Shown here in pieces: positions 55,428 to 63,962 of a stretch of 64,000 nt of DNA. Location: assembly GCF_000317535.1 (NCBI RefSeq), contig NC_019757.1, positions 2,496,501-2,560,500 of the forward strand. The letters are read 5' to 3'. A program made the position numbers and the translations under genes. The notes under the pieces were generated by a model, which saw only the letters and a program-made list of their open reading frames with translations, had not been told where the DNA came from and ran no database searches. This DNA is from Cylindrospermum stagnale PCC 7417 (GTDB taxonomy: Bacteria; Cyanobacteriota; Cyanobacteriia; Cyanobacteriales; Nostocaceae). The stretch's first letter is position 1. The number at the start of each line of letters is the position of its first letter.

Positions 55428-56947
55428 TGAGTATTTCAAAGATTGAAAATGGCGTTATCTTAATCGTTGATGACAACCCTACAAATTTAGGAGTATTATT
55501 CGATTTCTTGGCTGATTCTGGCTTTCAGGTGTTGGTAGCGCAGGATGGCGAGGATGCAATTGAGCAGGTCAAATATGCTCTTCCCGATCTTATTTTGTTA
55601 GATATACTCATGCCCGGAATGGACGGGTTTGAAACTTGCGAGCACTTGAAAGCTCAGGAATCAACTAAAGAGATCCCCGTGATTTTTATGACTGCGCTTT
55701 CTGAGACGGTGGATAAAGTCAGAGGGTTGAATCTCGGGGCGGTGGATTACATCACTAAGCCGCTTCAGCATGAAGAGGTTTTAGCTCGTGTCAAAATCCA
55801 TTTAAGCCTGCGTAATCTGACCAAGAGACTGCAAGAGCAAAATGTGCTTCTGGAACAGGAGATTCAAGAGCGAACTAAGGCAGAGAACGCACTCTTAAAA
55901 CTTACATCTGAGTTAGAAGAACGGGTGGAAGAAAGGACGGCTGCACTTGAGCAATCTAATCAGCTGCTGCAACAGGAAATCCAAGAGCATATTTTTACAG
56001 AGCAAGCATTGCAAGAATCAGAAGCACGCTACCGAAAACAAGCCAATCAGCTTGAAGTTGCTTTTCGCCAACTTCAAGAAGCTCAAAGCCAACTGGTTCA
56101 TAGTGAAAAAATGTCCAGTCTGGGACAATTGGTAGCGGGTGTCGCCCATGAAATTAACAATCCCGTCAACTTCATCTATGGGAATCTGACTCACGCTTAT
56201 CAATATACCCAAGACTTGCTCGATCTCTTGAATCTCTATGCCAAGTACACTCCCTCACCGCTACCTGAAATTCAGAAGCTAACTGAGGCGATAGATTTAG
56301 AATTTTTGAGTGAAGATCTGCCCAAATTGCTGAGTTCGATGAAGGTTGGGGCTGACCGCATCCGCCAGATTATTCAGTCGTTACGGATTTTTTCCCGCGT
56401 GGATGAAGCCCAAATGAAGCCGATGGATATTCACGCTGGGCTAGATAGTACGTTGCTGATTTTGCACAATCGGTTCAAAGCCAGCTCTAACTATTTAGGT
56501 ATTCAACTCGTTAAAGAGTATGGCGACCTACCCCTTGTGGAGTGTTATGCGGGACAACTCAACCAAGTGTTTATGAATCTACTGGCGAATGCTCTTGATG
56601 CTCTGGAGGAGTACGATAAAGAGCGATCGCCACAGGAGATTTACTTTTGCCGCAGTACGATTCGGATTCGCACCGAAGTAACTGACAATGAGTTTGTCAC
56701 TATTTGGATTGGGGATACTGGCCTCGGTATGGCAGAGGAAGTACGCGATCGCCTATTTGACCCCTTCTTTACGACAAAAGCCGCAGGTAGAGGCACAGGT
56801 TTAGGCTTGTCGATTAGCCACCAAATTATTGTCTCCAAACATGGTGGTCAGATAATGTGTCTTTCAGCACCTGGGCAGGGAACAGAGTTTATGATTAAAA
56901 TTCCGATTCGCTCGCACTCTCTAGAATTGGCGTACTCCAAGAAATAA
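55427..56947 (+). CDS. receiver-coiled coil-histidine kinase
   Basis: The 506-residue cytoplasmic protein begins with a receiver domain (LIVDDNPTNLGVLFDFL, phospho-acceptor D59 in LLDILMP, Lys in ITKP), followed by a long coiled coil (about 130-230) and a histidine kinase core with H241 in GVAHEINNP, N-box NLLANALDAL, G1 IGDTGLGM and G2 GRGTGLGLSI. Its ATG shares one base with the stop of the giant kinase (TAATG), so the two are translationally coupled and probably form one phosphorelay: the upstream hybrid kinase is a natural phosphodonor for the N-terminal receiver. The output partner is not in the window. Confidence 0.93.
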   Translation: MSISKIENGVILIVDDNPTNLGVLFDFLADSGFQVLVAQDGEDAIEQVKYALPDLILLDILMPGMDGFETCEHLKAQESTKEIPVIFMTALSETVDKVRGLNLGAVDYITKPLQHEEVLARVKIHLSLRNLTKRLQEQNVLLEQEIQERTKAENALLKLTSELEERVEERTAALEQSNQLLQQEIQEHIFTEQALQESEARYRKQANQLEVAFRQLQEAQSQLVHSEKMSSLGQLVAGVAHEINNPVNFIYGNLTHAYQYTQDLLDLLNLYAKYTPSPLPEIQKLTEAIDLEFLSEDLPKLLSSMKVGADRIRQIIQSLRIFSRVDEAQMKPMDIHAGLDSTLLILHNRFKASSNYLGIQLVKEYGDLPLVECYAGQLNQVFMNLLANALDALEEYDKERSPQEIYFCRSTIRIRTEVTDNEFVTIWIGDTGLGMAEEVRDRLFDPFFTTKAAGRGTGLGLSISHQIIVSKHGGQIMCLSAPGQGTEFMIKIPIRSHSLELAYSKK

Positions 56948-57206
56948 AATGCCCTGTAATTCTGTATCCCTTACGGAAGCCGCAGGCATACATAGCGAAG
57001 TGAAGTGCACAATTGAGAGAGATACTTCACTCCGCTTTACTCCGTTCAACATGACAACCCTAGTGCCGCTTTCTCGGAATTAAAAATTAACCATTAAAAA
57101 TTAAAAAAGTAGATTACACAAGCTTTTGAGTTGAATCTCACTGGTTAGTTATTTTTGCCGCGATGCACTAGATTATTTTTTGAGGCTGGTTTATTTGTTT
57201 AATCAA

Positions 57207-58457
57207 TTAACCTTGATAGGCAGTAATTTCAACCCCAGAAACTGTATAGGTAATTTCTGTAAATTCCCTCAAATCCAGTAATTCTTTAATTGTGGAGTTC
57301 ACATACAGCTTTCCAAATTCCCCTTGATCTTGAGCCATTTTGGAAGCAATATTCACCGGCATTCCGGCAATATCTTTACCACCCACAGCCAAATCAGAAA
57401 TCAAAACTTGCCCAGTGTCAATCCCTATGCGGGTAGTGATATCTAGTACCGCTAGTTCGTAACGAAATGCTTGGGCAAAGTTGAAGGCTGCGATAGCTTC
57501 ATCAAAAATATAAATTCCTAAAGAACCAATTACCTTAATTTCCTCACCATTGCTTTCGGCAAGAAGACGCAAACCGATATCCTTCATCTTAGCAGAAAAT
57601 GCCAAGTTAGTGAACATGAAGACATCAGGGGCTGCGGTATCTTTGTTTTCCCGCTCAATGAGAACAACTACTTTATTTTGCAAGTACTTATCTGCTAACT
57701 CTTGACGAAAAATAGGATCATTCTGTCGGTTTTGATAAGCGATTAAGTCTGCATAAAAAATTTGAGAATAGGGAATAGGATATTGTTTATTCCCAGGCGG
57801 CACATCAGCTAAAATTGGCCCGTCTAACACCCGAAAAATATTGCCAATGATTGTTTCTACTTCATCTTTTTGAACAATAGTAAAATTGTGGTTAGATGGC
57901 AACCTCTGATAAAATCCTTGGCTGATAGCTATTTCTCCGCCTTCTGTTTCATTTTCAGTAATTTCTTCTATAGTGTCTGCTTCTAAACCATACAATCCAC
58001 CATTAATGTAGTAAAAATCGCCATAATGTGCGCCAATTCCAATTTGAATTTGGCAATTTTTGCTAATTTCTCGTTGGATTGTCAGCAACGCAGATAAAAG
58101 AGTTTCCGGATTAACTGATGCTGGATAAAACATTTGCGTGTTGTCAGCAGCCCAAATACCAACGCCATATCCACCAAGGGCGATACCAAAGCCGTAGAGG
58201 ATTTCCTTTGGCTGGTTAATGATTGCTAAAATTTCCAATAAGCCTTTTTGTTTCGTCAGTTTGGTTAGTCCAACGGAATCAGAAGATACGCTATAACCTT
58301 TAACTTTATACGGCTCAAGTAACTGCTGGGCTACTTCTTGAGTTTGCTCACTCTCCATCCACTTGGCAATTAGTTTCAGTGGCAACGTGCCGACGATATC
58401 TTGGGTAATGTCAAACAGGGATGGAGAATATTGATCCTTTCTCAATTTGTTAGTCAT
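57207..58457 (-). CDS. adenylate/guanylate cyclase-like protein
   Basis: The 416-residue cytoplasmic protein has two class III cyclase-like segments: an N-terminal one (YGFGIALGGYGVGIWAAD..., then IQIGIGAHYGDFYYINGGLYG) and a C-terminal one (FNFAQAFRYELAVLDITTRIGIDTGQVLISDL, then MPVNIASKMAQDQ). The metal-binding Asp of the usual F-x-D-I-x-G-F motif is not seen in either, so it may be a non-catalytic nucleotide sensor. ATG at 58457 is preferred; the upstream TTG overlaps the preceding gene. It follows the ATP adenylyltransferase by 22 nt on the same strand. Confidence 0.7.
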   Translation of the reverse strand: MTNKLRKDQYSPSLFDITQDIVGTLPLKLIAKWMESEQTQEVAQQLLEPYKVKGYSVSSDSVGLTKLTKQKGLLEILAIINQPKEILYGFGIALGGYGVGIWAADNTQMFYPASVNPETLLSALLTIQREISKNCQIQIGIGAHYGDFYYINGGLYGLEADTIEEITENETEGGEIAISQGFYQRLPSNHNFTIVQKDEVETIIGNIFRVLDGPILADVPPGNKQYPIPYSQIFYADLIAYQNRQNDPIFRQELADKYLQNKVVVLIERENKDTAAPDVFMFTNLAFSAKMKDIGLRLLAESNGEEIKVIGSLGIYIFDEAIAAFNFAQAFRYELAVLDITTRIGIDTGQVLISDLAVGGKDIAGMPVNIASKMAQDQGEFGKLYVNSTIKELLDLREFTEITYTVSGVEITAYQG

Positions 58458-58479
58458 GTGCTCATGGCTGCTACAGGTT

Positions 58480-59358
58480 CTATAGCGTAGGTACCGCAAC
58501 TTTCCTCAGGATAGTCATGGGGCCGTAGTCTTGGAGAATCTGCATTTGTTGTTGATTTCGCACCAACAACGCTCCCGCGAAGCCTAGGGAATTTATAGAT
58601 ATTTTCTCAAACTCTTCATGCGATCGCAAAACAATCAACATCCACTCTCGCGTCACTAGCAAATTATAAGCACCAGATGGCTGAAAATCCACAGCCTGCA
58701 ATAAGCCGTGATAACGCTCAAGTGTCGATTCAGCACCCATTAGAGGATTTAGGGTGGTGAAGGCGTGGACAAAGGCAAATCCTGGTATAGTTGCGATGCC
58801 ATCCTGAAATTTTGCTTCTGTCAGCAGCGGTTCAATGGGTATCTGCACTCCCGACGGTACAAGTGGTAGAGGGACAATTTGCAAATGCTTGTGTCGCTGA
58901 CTGGCCCCCGCAATTTTGCCACTATTGTAGAATACCAAACCATCGAAATCAGCCAAACACGCCCACATAGCCGCAAAATCTGCCAAAGTGAGCAAGTTTT
59001 CCTGTTCTTCAAAAGCACGGGTAATCAGCAACAGGTGATAGTCAACAACATTAAATTTATTCAAAATACAAACATGCGTGTCGGAAATATCCGCCACAAA
59101 CAAATCTTCTTCATAAGGTAAAAAAGGATTAAACTCTTCACCAGAGATAGCGGTTTGTTTCTCTTGTTTCTTCTTAGCTGCTTTTTTGCGGTTCAGATTA
59201 GACAAAATCCGCACCAAGAACCGCACCCCATCCTGTTCGACAAATTCAAACTCTGTCGGTATCGACAGCAGCGCCCCACATTGCAACGCGTGTTCAGTCC
59301 GTTCTTTGACACTTTTCCATAATGTGTCAGGTTCGAGTAATATTTTCCCTAGTGCCAT
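58480..59358 (-). CDS. ATP adenylyltransferase (Ap4A phosphorylase)
   Basis: The 292-residue cytoplasmic enzyme of the HIT superfamily splits diadenosine tetraphosphate with phosphate into ATP and ADP. The catalytic H-x-H-x-Q is in GASQRHKHLQIVPLPL, and the N-terminal region (SIPTEFEFVEQDGVRFLVRIL) matches the family. A basic linker (KKAAKKKQEKQ) lies near residue 65. The length is normal (about 290-300). It precedes the cyclase-like gene by 22 nt and the two may be one transcript, both handling adenine nucleotides. Confidence 0.88.
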   Translation of the reverse strand: MALGKILLEPDTLWKSVKERTEHALQCGALLSIPTEFEFVEQDGVRFLVRILSNLNRKKAAKKKQEKQTAISGEEFNPFLPYEEDLFVADISDTHVCILNKFNVVDYHLLLITRAFEEQENLLTLADFAAMWACLADFDGLVFYNSGKIAGASQRHKHLQIVPLPLVPSGVQIPIEPLLTEAKFQDGIATIPGFAFVHAFTTLNPLMGAESTLERYHGLLQAVDFQPSGAYNLLVTREWMLIVLRSHEEFEKISINSLGFAGALLVRNQQQMQILQDYGPMTILRKVAVPTL

Positions 59359-59429
59359 TTGATTTTCCTTTCGGCGTAGAGAAATATTTTATCAGTATTG
59401 CCAACTACTCACCAAGCTTTCAGAAATAT

Positions 59430-59647
59430 TTAAAATTGGTTTTCCTGAATTATTGAAATTGAAATTTTTGCTGGTTTGGGATTTAAACAATATTCAATTG
59501 TAATTTCTTCCCAGGTAGCAGCATCGGTGTATCTTCTTAAATCTCCAACATTTCGCGTTGCTATTATTGTATAAATTCCCAATTTTTCTGATAAAGTTAT
59601 TGTTTGCGCTGCTAGTATCGCATCACCAGCAAGTTCTCTGCTATCTT
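59430..59647 (-). pseudogene. PIN-domain gene, 3' part cut off by the Tn3 element
   Basis: Read on the minus strand from the left transposon end the frame gives SRELAGDAILAAQTITLSEK, the C-terminal half of a PIN nuclease with the conserved Asp in GDAILAAQ, then TIIATRNVGDLRRY, and ends at TAA (59432-59430). The matching 5' part is at 63624-63962. Joined at the 5-bp duplication they restore 183 codons. This part has no start of its own. Confidence 0.92.
59643..59647. other. left target-site duplication ATCTT
   Basis: ATCTT abuts the GGGG end of the left inverted repeat and equals the ATCTT at 63624-63628. Tn3-family elements generate 5-bp duplications. Confidence 0.93.
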
Positions 59648-59684
59648 GGGGTATTGCAACGATTCGTAAAAAATTCCGCCATAT
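59648..59684 (+). repeat. left terminal inverted repeat (IRL)
   Basis: 37 bp, starting GGGGTATTGCAACGATTC and ending TTCCGCCATAT; 35 of 37 positions match the right repeat. Confidence 0.95.
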
Positions 59685-59722
59685 TGAGTGAAATGGTTAC
59701 ACACAAAGGATTGTAGATATAT

Positions 59723-60358
59723 TCAGTCCGTCCAAAAAGATTCAAATCTCTGGGGAGACATTTGCGTGTAACGCACGGTGTGGTGAATATTCTTGTGTCC
59801 CAAGTAATCTTGAATTGCTCTGGTATCATGACCCTGGGCTGCTAAATAGTAGCCACAAGCATGGCGCAATTGATGGGGATGAACTGGTTCAGTGATTCCA
59901 GCGCGCTCGCCAGCGCGTGCGATAATGTGACGAACGGCTCTAGTTGATAGTGGAGCTTTACGCTCAGACACAAAAACATAGGAAGTATCAGGATAATCGC
60001 GTTGCAATTGACGCAAGGCTCTTAATTCTGGAGCGCGTAACGGATGAACAGTATCATGCCCATGTTTGAGACGACGAATGTCGATATAACCCTCTGACAA
60101 ATCTACTTGTGACCACTTGAGCGCAACTAACTCAGCAGTACGAAGTCCATGCCGGAACATGAGTAAAATCATCGCTGCATCCCGCACAGAGTGCCGACCG
60201 ATAGAACGAGCCGCACAGATCATGGCATCAACTTCTTTCGGTCGCAAATATTCTCGTTGGCGTGTAGATGGGCGTTTAGCTGGTGGAGTCGAGTAGTTAG
60301 TTGACTTTGCCGAAAATGGAAGTTGAGTAGTGTGGGTAGACATGGGCCAAATCCTCAT
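59723..60358 (-). CDS. tyrosine recombinase of the Tn3 element
   Basis: The 211-residue protein is a phage-integrase/XerC-type recombinase probably acting as the transposon's resolvase (cointegrate resolution, like TnpI of Tn4430). The conserved catalytic residues are Arg in FRHGLRTAELVAL, the HPHQLRHACG box (H-x-x-R), the LGHKNIHHT box and the nucleophile Tyr in VRYTQMSP. It is shorter than typical integrases, lacking most of the N-terminal arm-binding domain, as in FimB-like proteins. The start may be the ATG at 60358 or the one at 60343, which has a better-placed GAGG. It is transcribed away from the transposase. Confidence 0.9.
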   Translation of the reverse strand: MRIWPMSTHTTQLPFSAKSTNYSTPPAKRPSTRQREYLRPKEVDAMICAARSIGRHSVRDAAMILLMFRHGLRTAELVALKWSQVDLSEGYIDIRRLKHGHDTVHPLRAPELRALRQLQRDYPDTSYVFVSERKAPLSTRAVRHIIARAGERAGITEPVHPHQLRHACGYYLAAQGHDTRAIQDYLGHKNIHHTVRYTQMSPQRFESFWTD

Positions 60359-60384
60359 GTCTTAGTTGCTATCTCCAGCATACA

Positions 60385-60411
60385 TTGCCTAAAAAGAGAC
60401 GAACTAGGCAA
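60385..60411. other. candidate recombination (resolution) site
   Basis: The inverted repeat TTGCCTA (60385-60391) and TAGGCAA (60405-60411) with a 13-nt spacer lies between the divergent recombinase and transposase genes, where Tn3 elements carry their internal resolution site. The arms are short, so this is a suggestion only. The region must also contain both promoters. Confidence 0.4.
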
Positions 60412-60496
60412 AGTTATAAATTACCTCAAACGAGAGGCTTGTATCTTTTAAACTTAAATTCGCACTACCCCTTAATCATAGAGAATTTTAACGTCC

Positions 60497-63400
60497 GTGC
60501 CAAGTCTTGCTGAAACTGCCTATCCCCGACTGAAAAACCAGATTAGTTCCAAAGAACTCTTAGAAATTTATACCCCAACTGACCTTGAACTTCAGTTTGC
60601 CAGCCAACATACCAAAGGTAAAGTTGCCAAATTAGGTTTTTTAGTGCTGTTAAAAACTTTTCAGCGATTGGGATACTTTGTTTTAGTCAAAAATGTGCCT
60701 GATGCAATTATTAAGCACATTGTTGAGGCAGTTAAAATCAACTTTATTCCCCAAAAGTTGGAGAATTATGATAGATCAGGAACACGCTGGCGACATTTAA
60801 CTCTAATTCGGGATTATCTCAAAATCATCCCCTATGGTGTCGGTGCAAGGCGAATTATCGTCAAATCAATGGCACAAGCAGCACAAACCAAAAATGACCT
60901 AGCTGACTTAATCAATGTAGCGATTGAAGAATTAGTTCATCACCAGTATGAATTACCTATTTTCACAACTTTAGTTCGTGCAGCTAGAAGAGTTAGAGCA
61001 ACTATTTCTCAAATCTTTTATCGACAAGTAGCAGATGGTTTAAATCTAGAAACTAAGGTCATGCTAGATGGGTTATTGGAGACGAGTATTCTCAATCTCA
61101 AAACTCCTTGGTATGAACTCAAACAAGACGCTGGTAAACCCATACTCAAGAATTTAAAAGCATTAGTCGAGCGGTTGAAATGGATAGATGAAATTAATCC
61201 AGCTCAGAAACTATTAACAGATATTCCTGATAGCAAGGTTAAATATTTTGCAGCCGAAGCTATGACCTTAGATGCGGCACGCATGAAAGAGCTAGAACTT
61301 AATAAACGTTATACATTGACATTAACTTTAATTGCCATTCAAGCCGCAAGAACACTGGATGATATTGCGGAGATGTTCATTAAAAGAATGCTCAAGATTC
61401 ATTTCTATGGACAGGAGGCATTAACGCGTTATCGTCAAGAACACCAAGCCAGAAGTGACAGATTAATTACGACCTTAAGAGATGTGGTAATTGCTTACTC
61501 CAGTGAAGGTCAAATCTCCCAAAAATTCACTGCTATAGAAACAGTTATTGGCGAATCTCCCGAACAGCTTCTAGAAGATTGTGAAGCTCATATTGCCTAT
61601 GCAGGCAATAATTATTATCCTTTTCTGTGGCGATTTTATAAAAGTCATCGTTCTACTCTCTTTCAGATTCTCAGATGGGTAAAACTCCAGTCAACTACCC
61701 AAGATACTTCCTTAGAAGAAGCAATTGAATTTTTGAGTAAGCATCAAGGAAGCCGCAAAGATTGGTTAAAAACAATCATAGTTGAAAACCCAGGTACTGC
61801 TGAAGAAAAAACCAGGAATTTACTCAACTTAGATTGGATACCTACGAAGTGGTGGCAATTAATCACCAACCAGAAAAACCGTCATTCTTACCCCACACGA
61901 ATTAATCGTAAGCATTTTGAGGTTTGTGTTTTTTCACAGGTGATGTGGGAACTGAAATCAGGAGATTTATATGTAGAAGGAAGTGATGCCTTTGCTGATT
62001 ACCGAAAACAGCAGATTTCTTGGTCTGATTATAAGGCGACAGTTGCTAACTATGGAGAATTAGTCAATTTACCTGTTGAAGGAAAAGCCTTTGTTGTTCA
62101 TTTAAAAGAGTGGCTTTCTCAGGTAGCATCCCAGACAGATAAATCTTTTCCTAAAAATGAGTTTGTTCGCCTAGAAGATGGCAAACCAATTATTCAAAAA
62201 ACTAACAAGAAGGTTAACCAGGAAAAAGTAAAATTGATTGAGTCTCTCATCAGAGAACGGCTGCACCCAGTTAACATACTGGATATTCTCACCGATACAG
62301 AACTCTGGTTAAACTGGACTCGTTTCTTTCACCCAATTTCAGGATATGAAGCTAAAATCGACCATCCAATTGCTCGTTATCTAACTACCACTTTTTGTTA
62401 TGGTTGTCATTTAGGAGCTTCTCAAACAGCCCGTTCTTTAGGAGCGTTTGACCATCGACAAGTGGCTTGGGTTAATCAGCGTCATATTACTGAAGAAACC
62501 TTAGATAAAGCGATTACTTCAATTATTAACGCTTATAATCGGTTTTCTCTGCCTAAATTTTGGGGAACTGGAAAACGAGCTTCAGCCGATGGGACAAAGT
62601 GGGATATTTATGAGCAGAATCTTTTAGCAGAATACCACATTAGGTATGGTGGTTATGGAGGCATTGGTTATTATCATGTTTCTGATACTTATATTGCCTT
62701 ATTTAGTCATTTTATTCCTTGTGGTGTATGGGAAGCCGTTTATATTCTTGATGGTTTGTTAAATAATCAATCAGAAATTCAACCTGACGTTATTCATGCT
62801 GATACTCAAGGTCAAAGTGCGCCTGTATTTGGGTTGGCTTATTTGTTGGGAATCAATTTAATGCCTCGCATTCGCAACTGGCATGATTTAAAGTTGTATC
62901 GTCCTACTAAGGAGTCTCGTTACCACCATATTGATGGTCTCTTTTCTGATGTAGTCGATTGGGATTTGATTGAGACTCATTTGCCAGATATGTTACGGGT
63001 TGTTCTTTCAATTAAAGCGGGAAAATTTACCGCCTCAACCATTTTACGTAAGTTAGGAACTTATAGCAGACATAATCGACTCTATCAGTCATTCTCTGAG
63101 CTAGGGCTAGTGATTCGCACAGGATTTTTGTTGTCATATTTATCTGATGAAAAGTTACGCCTTACCATCCAAGCTGCATTAAATAAGAGTGAATCTTTTA
63201 ATGGTTTTACCAAATGGGTCAGTTTCGGTGGATCAGGTTTAATTCCTAGTAATAATCGAGATGAACAACGCAAGATGATTAAGTATAACCATTTGGTTTC
63301 AAATTGCTTAATTTTCTATAATGTCTTTGAAATGACGAGGATTTTGCAGGAATTAATTGCTGAAGGGTATGCCATTGATGAGGAGATTATGGGGGCGTTA

Positions 63401-63520
63401 AGTCCATATCTGACTAAACATATCAACCGATTTGGACGCTATAGCCTGGATTTAAATCGCAAACCCCCAGATGTTGATTATGATCTGTCTCTAATTCCCA
63501 TGGATGTAGATAATTCTTGA
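60497..63520 (+). CDS. tnpA: Tn3 family transposase
   Basis: The 1007-residue DDE transposase has the family's usual length (about 960-1010). The N-terminal part is the DNA-binding DUF4158-like region (QFASQHTKGKVAKLGFLVLLK). The catalytic residues are Asp in ASADGTKWD (about residue 697), Asp in VIHADTQGQSAPVFGLAYL and Glu in LNKSESFNGFTKW, the normal Tn3 arrangement. The start is a GTG at 60497. No frameshift or stop interrupts it. It mediates replicative transposition by cointegrate formation, to be resolved by the adjacent recombinase. Confidence 0.95.
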   Translation: MPSLAETAYPRLKNQISSKELLEIYTPTDLELQFASQHTKGKVAKLGFLVLLKTFQRLGYFVLVKNVPDAIIKHIVEAVKINFIPQKLENYDRSGTRWRHLTLIRDYLKIIPYGVGARRIIVKSMAQAAQTKNDLADLINVAIEELVHHQYELPIFTTLVRAARRVRATISQIFYRQVADGLNLETKVMLDGLLETSILNLKTPWYELKQDAGKPILKNLKALVERLKWIDEINPAQKLLTDIPDSKVKYFAAEAMTLDAARMKELELNKRYTLTLTLIAIQAARTLDDIAEMFIKRMLKIHFYGQEALTRYRQEHQARSDRLITTLRDVVIAYSSEGQISQKFTAIETVIGESPEQLLEDCEAHIAYAGNNYYPFLWRFYKSHRSTLFQILRWVKLQSTTQDTSLEEAIEFLSKHQGSRKDWLKTIIVENPGTAEEKTRNLLNLDWIPTKWWQLITNQKNRHSYPTRINRKHFEVCVFSQVMWELKSGDLYVEGSDAFADYRKQQISWSDYKATVANYGELVNLPVEGKAFVVHLKEWLSQVASQTDKSFPKNEFVRLEDGKPIIQKTNKKVNQEKVKLIESLIRERLHPVNILDILTDTELWLNWTRFFHPISGYEAKIDHPIARYLTTTFCYGCHLGASQTARSLGAFDHRQVAWVNQRHITEETLDKAITSIINAYNRFSLPKFWGTGKRASADGTKWDIYEQNLLAEYHIRYGGYGGIGYYHVSDTYIALFSHFIPCGVWEAVYILDGLLNNQSEIQPDVIHADTQGQSAPVFGLAYLLGINLMPRIRNWHDLKLYRPTKESRYHHIDGLFSDVVDWDLIETHLPDMLRVVLSIKAGKFTASTILRKLGTYSRHNRLYQSFSELGLVIRTGFLLSYLSDEKLRLTIQAALNKSESFNGFTKWVSFGGSGLIPSNNRDEQRKMIKYNHLVSNCLIFYNVFEMTRILQELIAEGYAIDEEIMGALSPYLTKHINRFGRYSLDLNRKPPDVDYDLSLIPMDVDNS

Positions 63521-63586
63521 GATAGGCATAAGTGAGGAAAGAGTTATGGTATCGCTAAAACTCTCTCTGGGCAAGCGTTTCATGCG

Positions 63587-63623
63587 ATATGGCGGAATTT
63601 TTCATGAATCGTTGCAATACCCC
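63587..63623 (-). repeat. right terminal inverted repeat (IRR)
   Basis: 37 bp ending in CCCC on the plus strand; the reverse complement starts GGGGTATTGCAACGATTC and differs from the left repeat at two positions. Confidence 0.95.
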
Positions 63624-63628
63624 ATCTT
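63624..63628. other. right target-site duplication ATCTT
   Basis: This is the same pentamer as 59643-59647, directly next to the CCCC end of the right inverted repeat. Confidence 0.93.
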
Positions 63629-63962
63629 CAGTTGATTGATTTGTATTTTTTGCCCAAGCCCATAAACTAGCTGCTTTAAGCATTGCTTCTGTGTTTATGG
63701 GTAAATACATTAGTCCTTGTTTTCCTAAACTATCTAGCCTTTGTAATTTCTCAAGTCTAGTAGTTTCTTTTATTGGATCTTTATTGACACAAAGCAATTT
63801 CCGCCTAGACTCATAGTCTGCTATTTCTGGTACTACAACTGCAATATTATTAGCTACTAACTTTTTTACCCAACTTATGCAATCTAGTACTTGTGAGCTT
63901 TTTGGTCTTTCCACTAGGATAGATAAAATATTGGTATCTAATACAACTATTGCTGAGTTCAT
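63624..63962 (-). pseudogene. PIN-domain (VapC-like) gene, 5' part
   Basis: The first 113 codons of a PIN-domain protein start at ATG 63962: VVLDTNILSILVERP (first active-site Asp), then VVVPEIADYESRRKL and LPINTEAMLKAASLWAWAK, ending with Thr-Glu-Asp at the transposon. In the present sequence the frame runs on into the element for 22 foreign residues and stops at 63557-63555. Most PIN proteins of this kind are ribonuclease toxins paired with an antitoxin upstream, but the window ends 38 nt before the start, so no partner is visible. The final acidic residues are on the other fragment, so the product should be inactive. Confidence 0.92.

Larger units (their letters stand above)
59648..63623. 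mobile_element. complete Tn3-family transposon, 3976 bp
   Basis: The element has 37-bp terminal inverted repeats that differ at two positions and begin GGGGTATTGCAACGATTC, a 5-bp target duplication ATCTT, a Tn3-type transposase (plus strand) and a tyrosine recombinase (minus strand) on either side of a 138-nt region that should hold the resolution site. No cargo gene is present. Both genes look intact, so it may be active. It has split a PIN-domain gene without loss of target bases, which suggests a recent insertion. Confidence 0.95.

Noticed and set aside
63555-63623. Native C-terminus of the PIN protein
   Set aside because: These 22 codons lie in the transposon's right inverted repeat and adjoining DNA, so they are foreign to the PIN gene.
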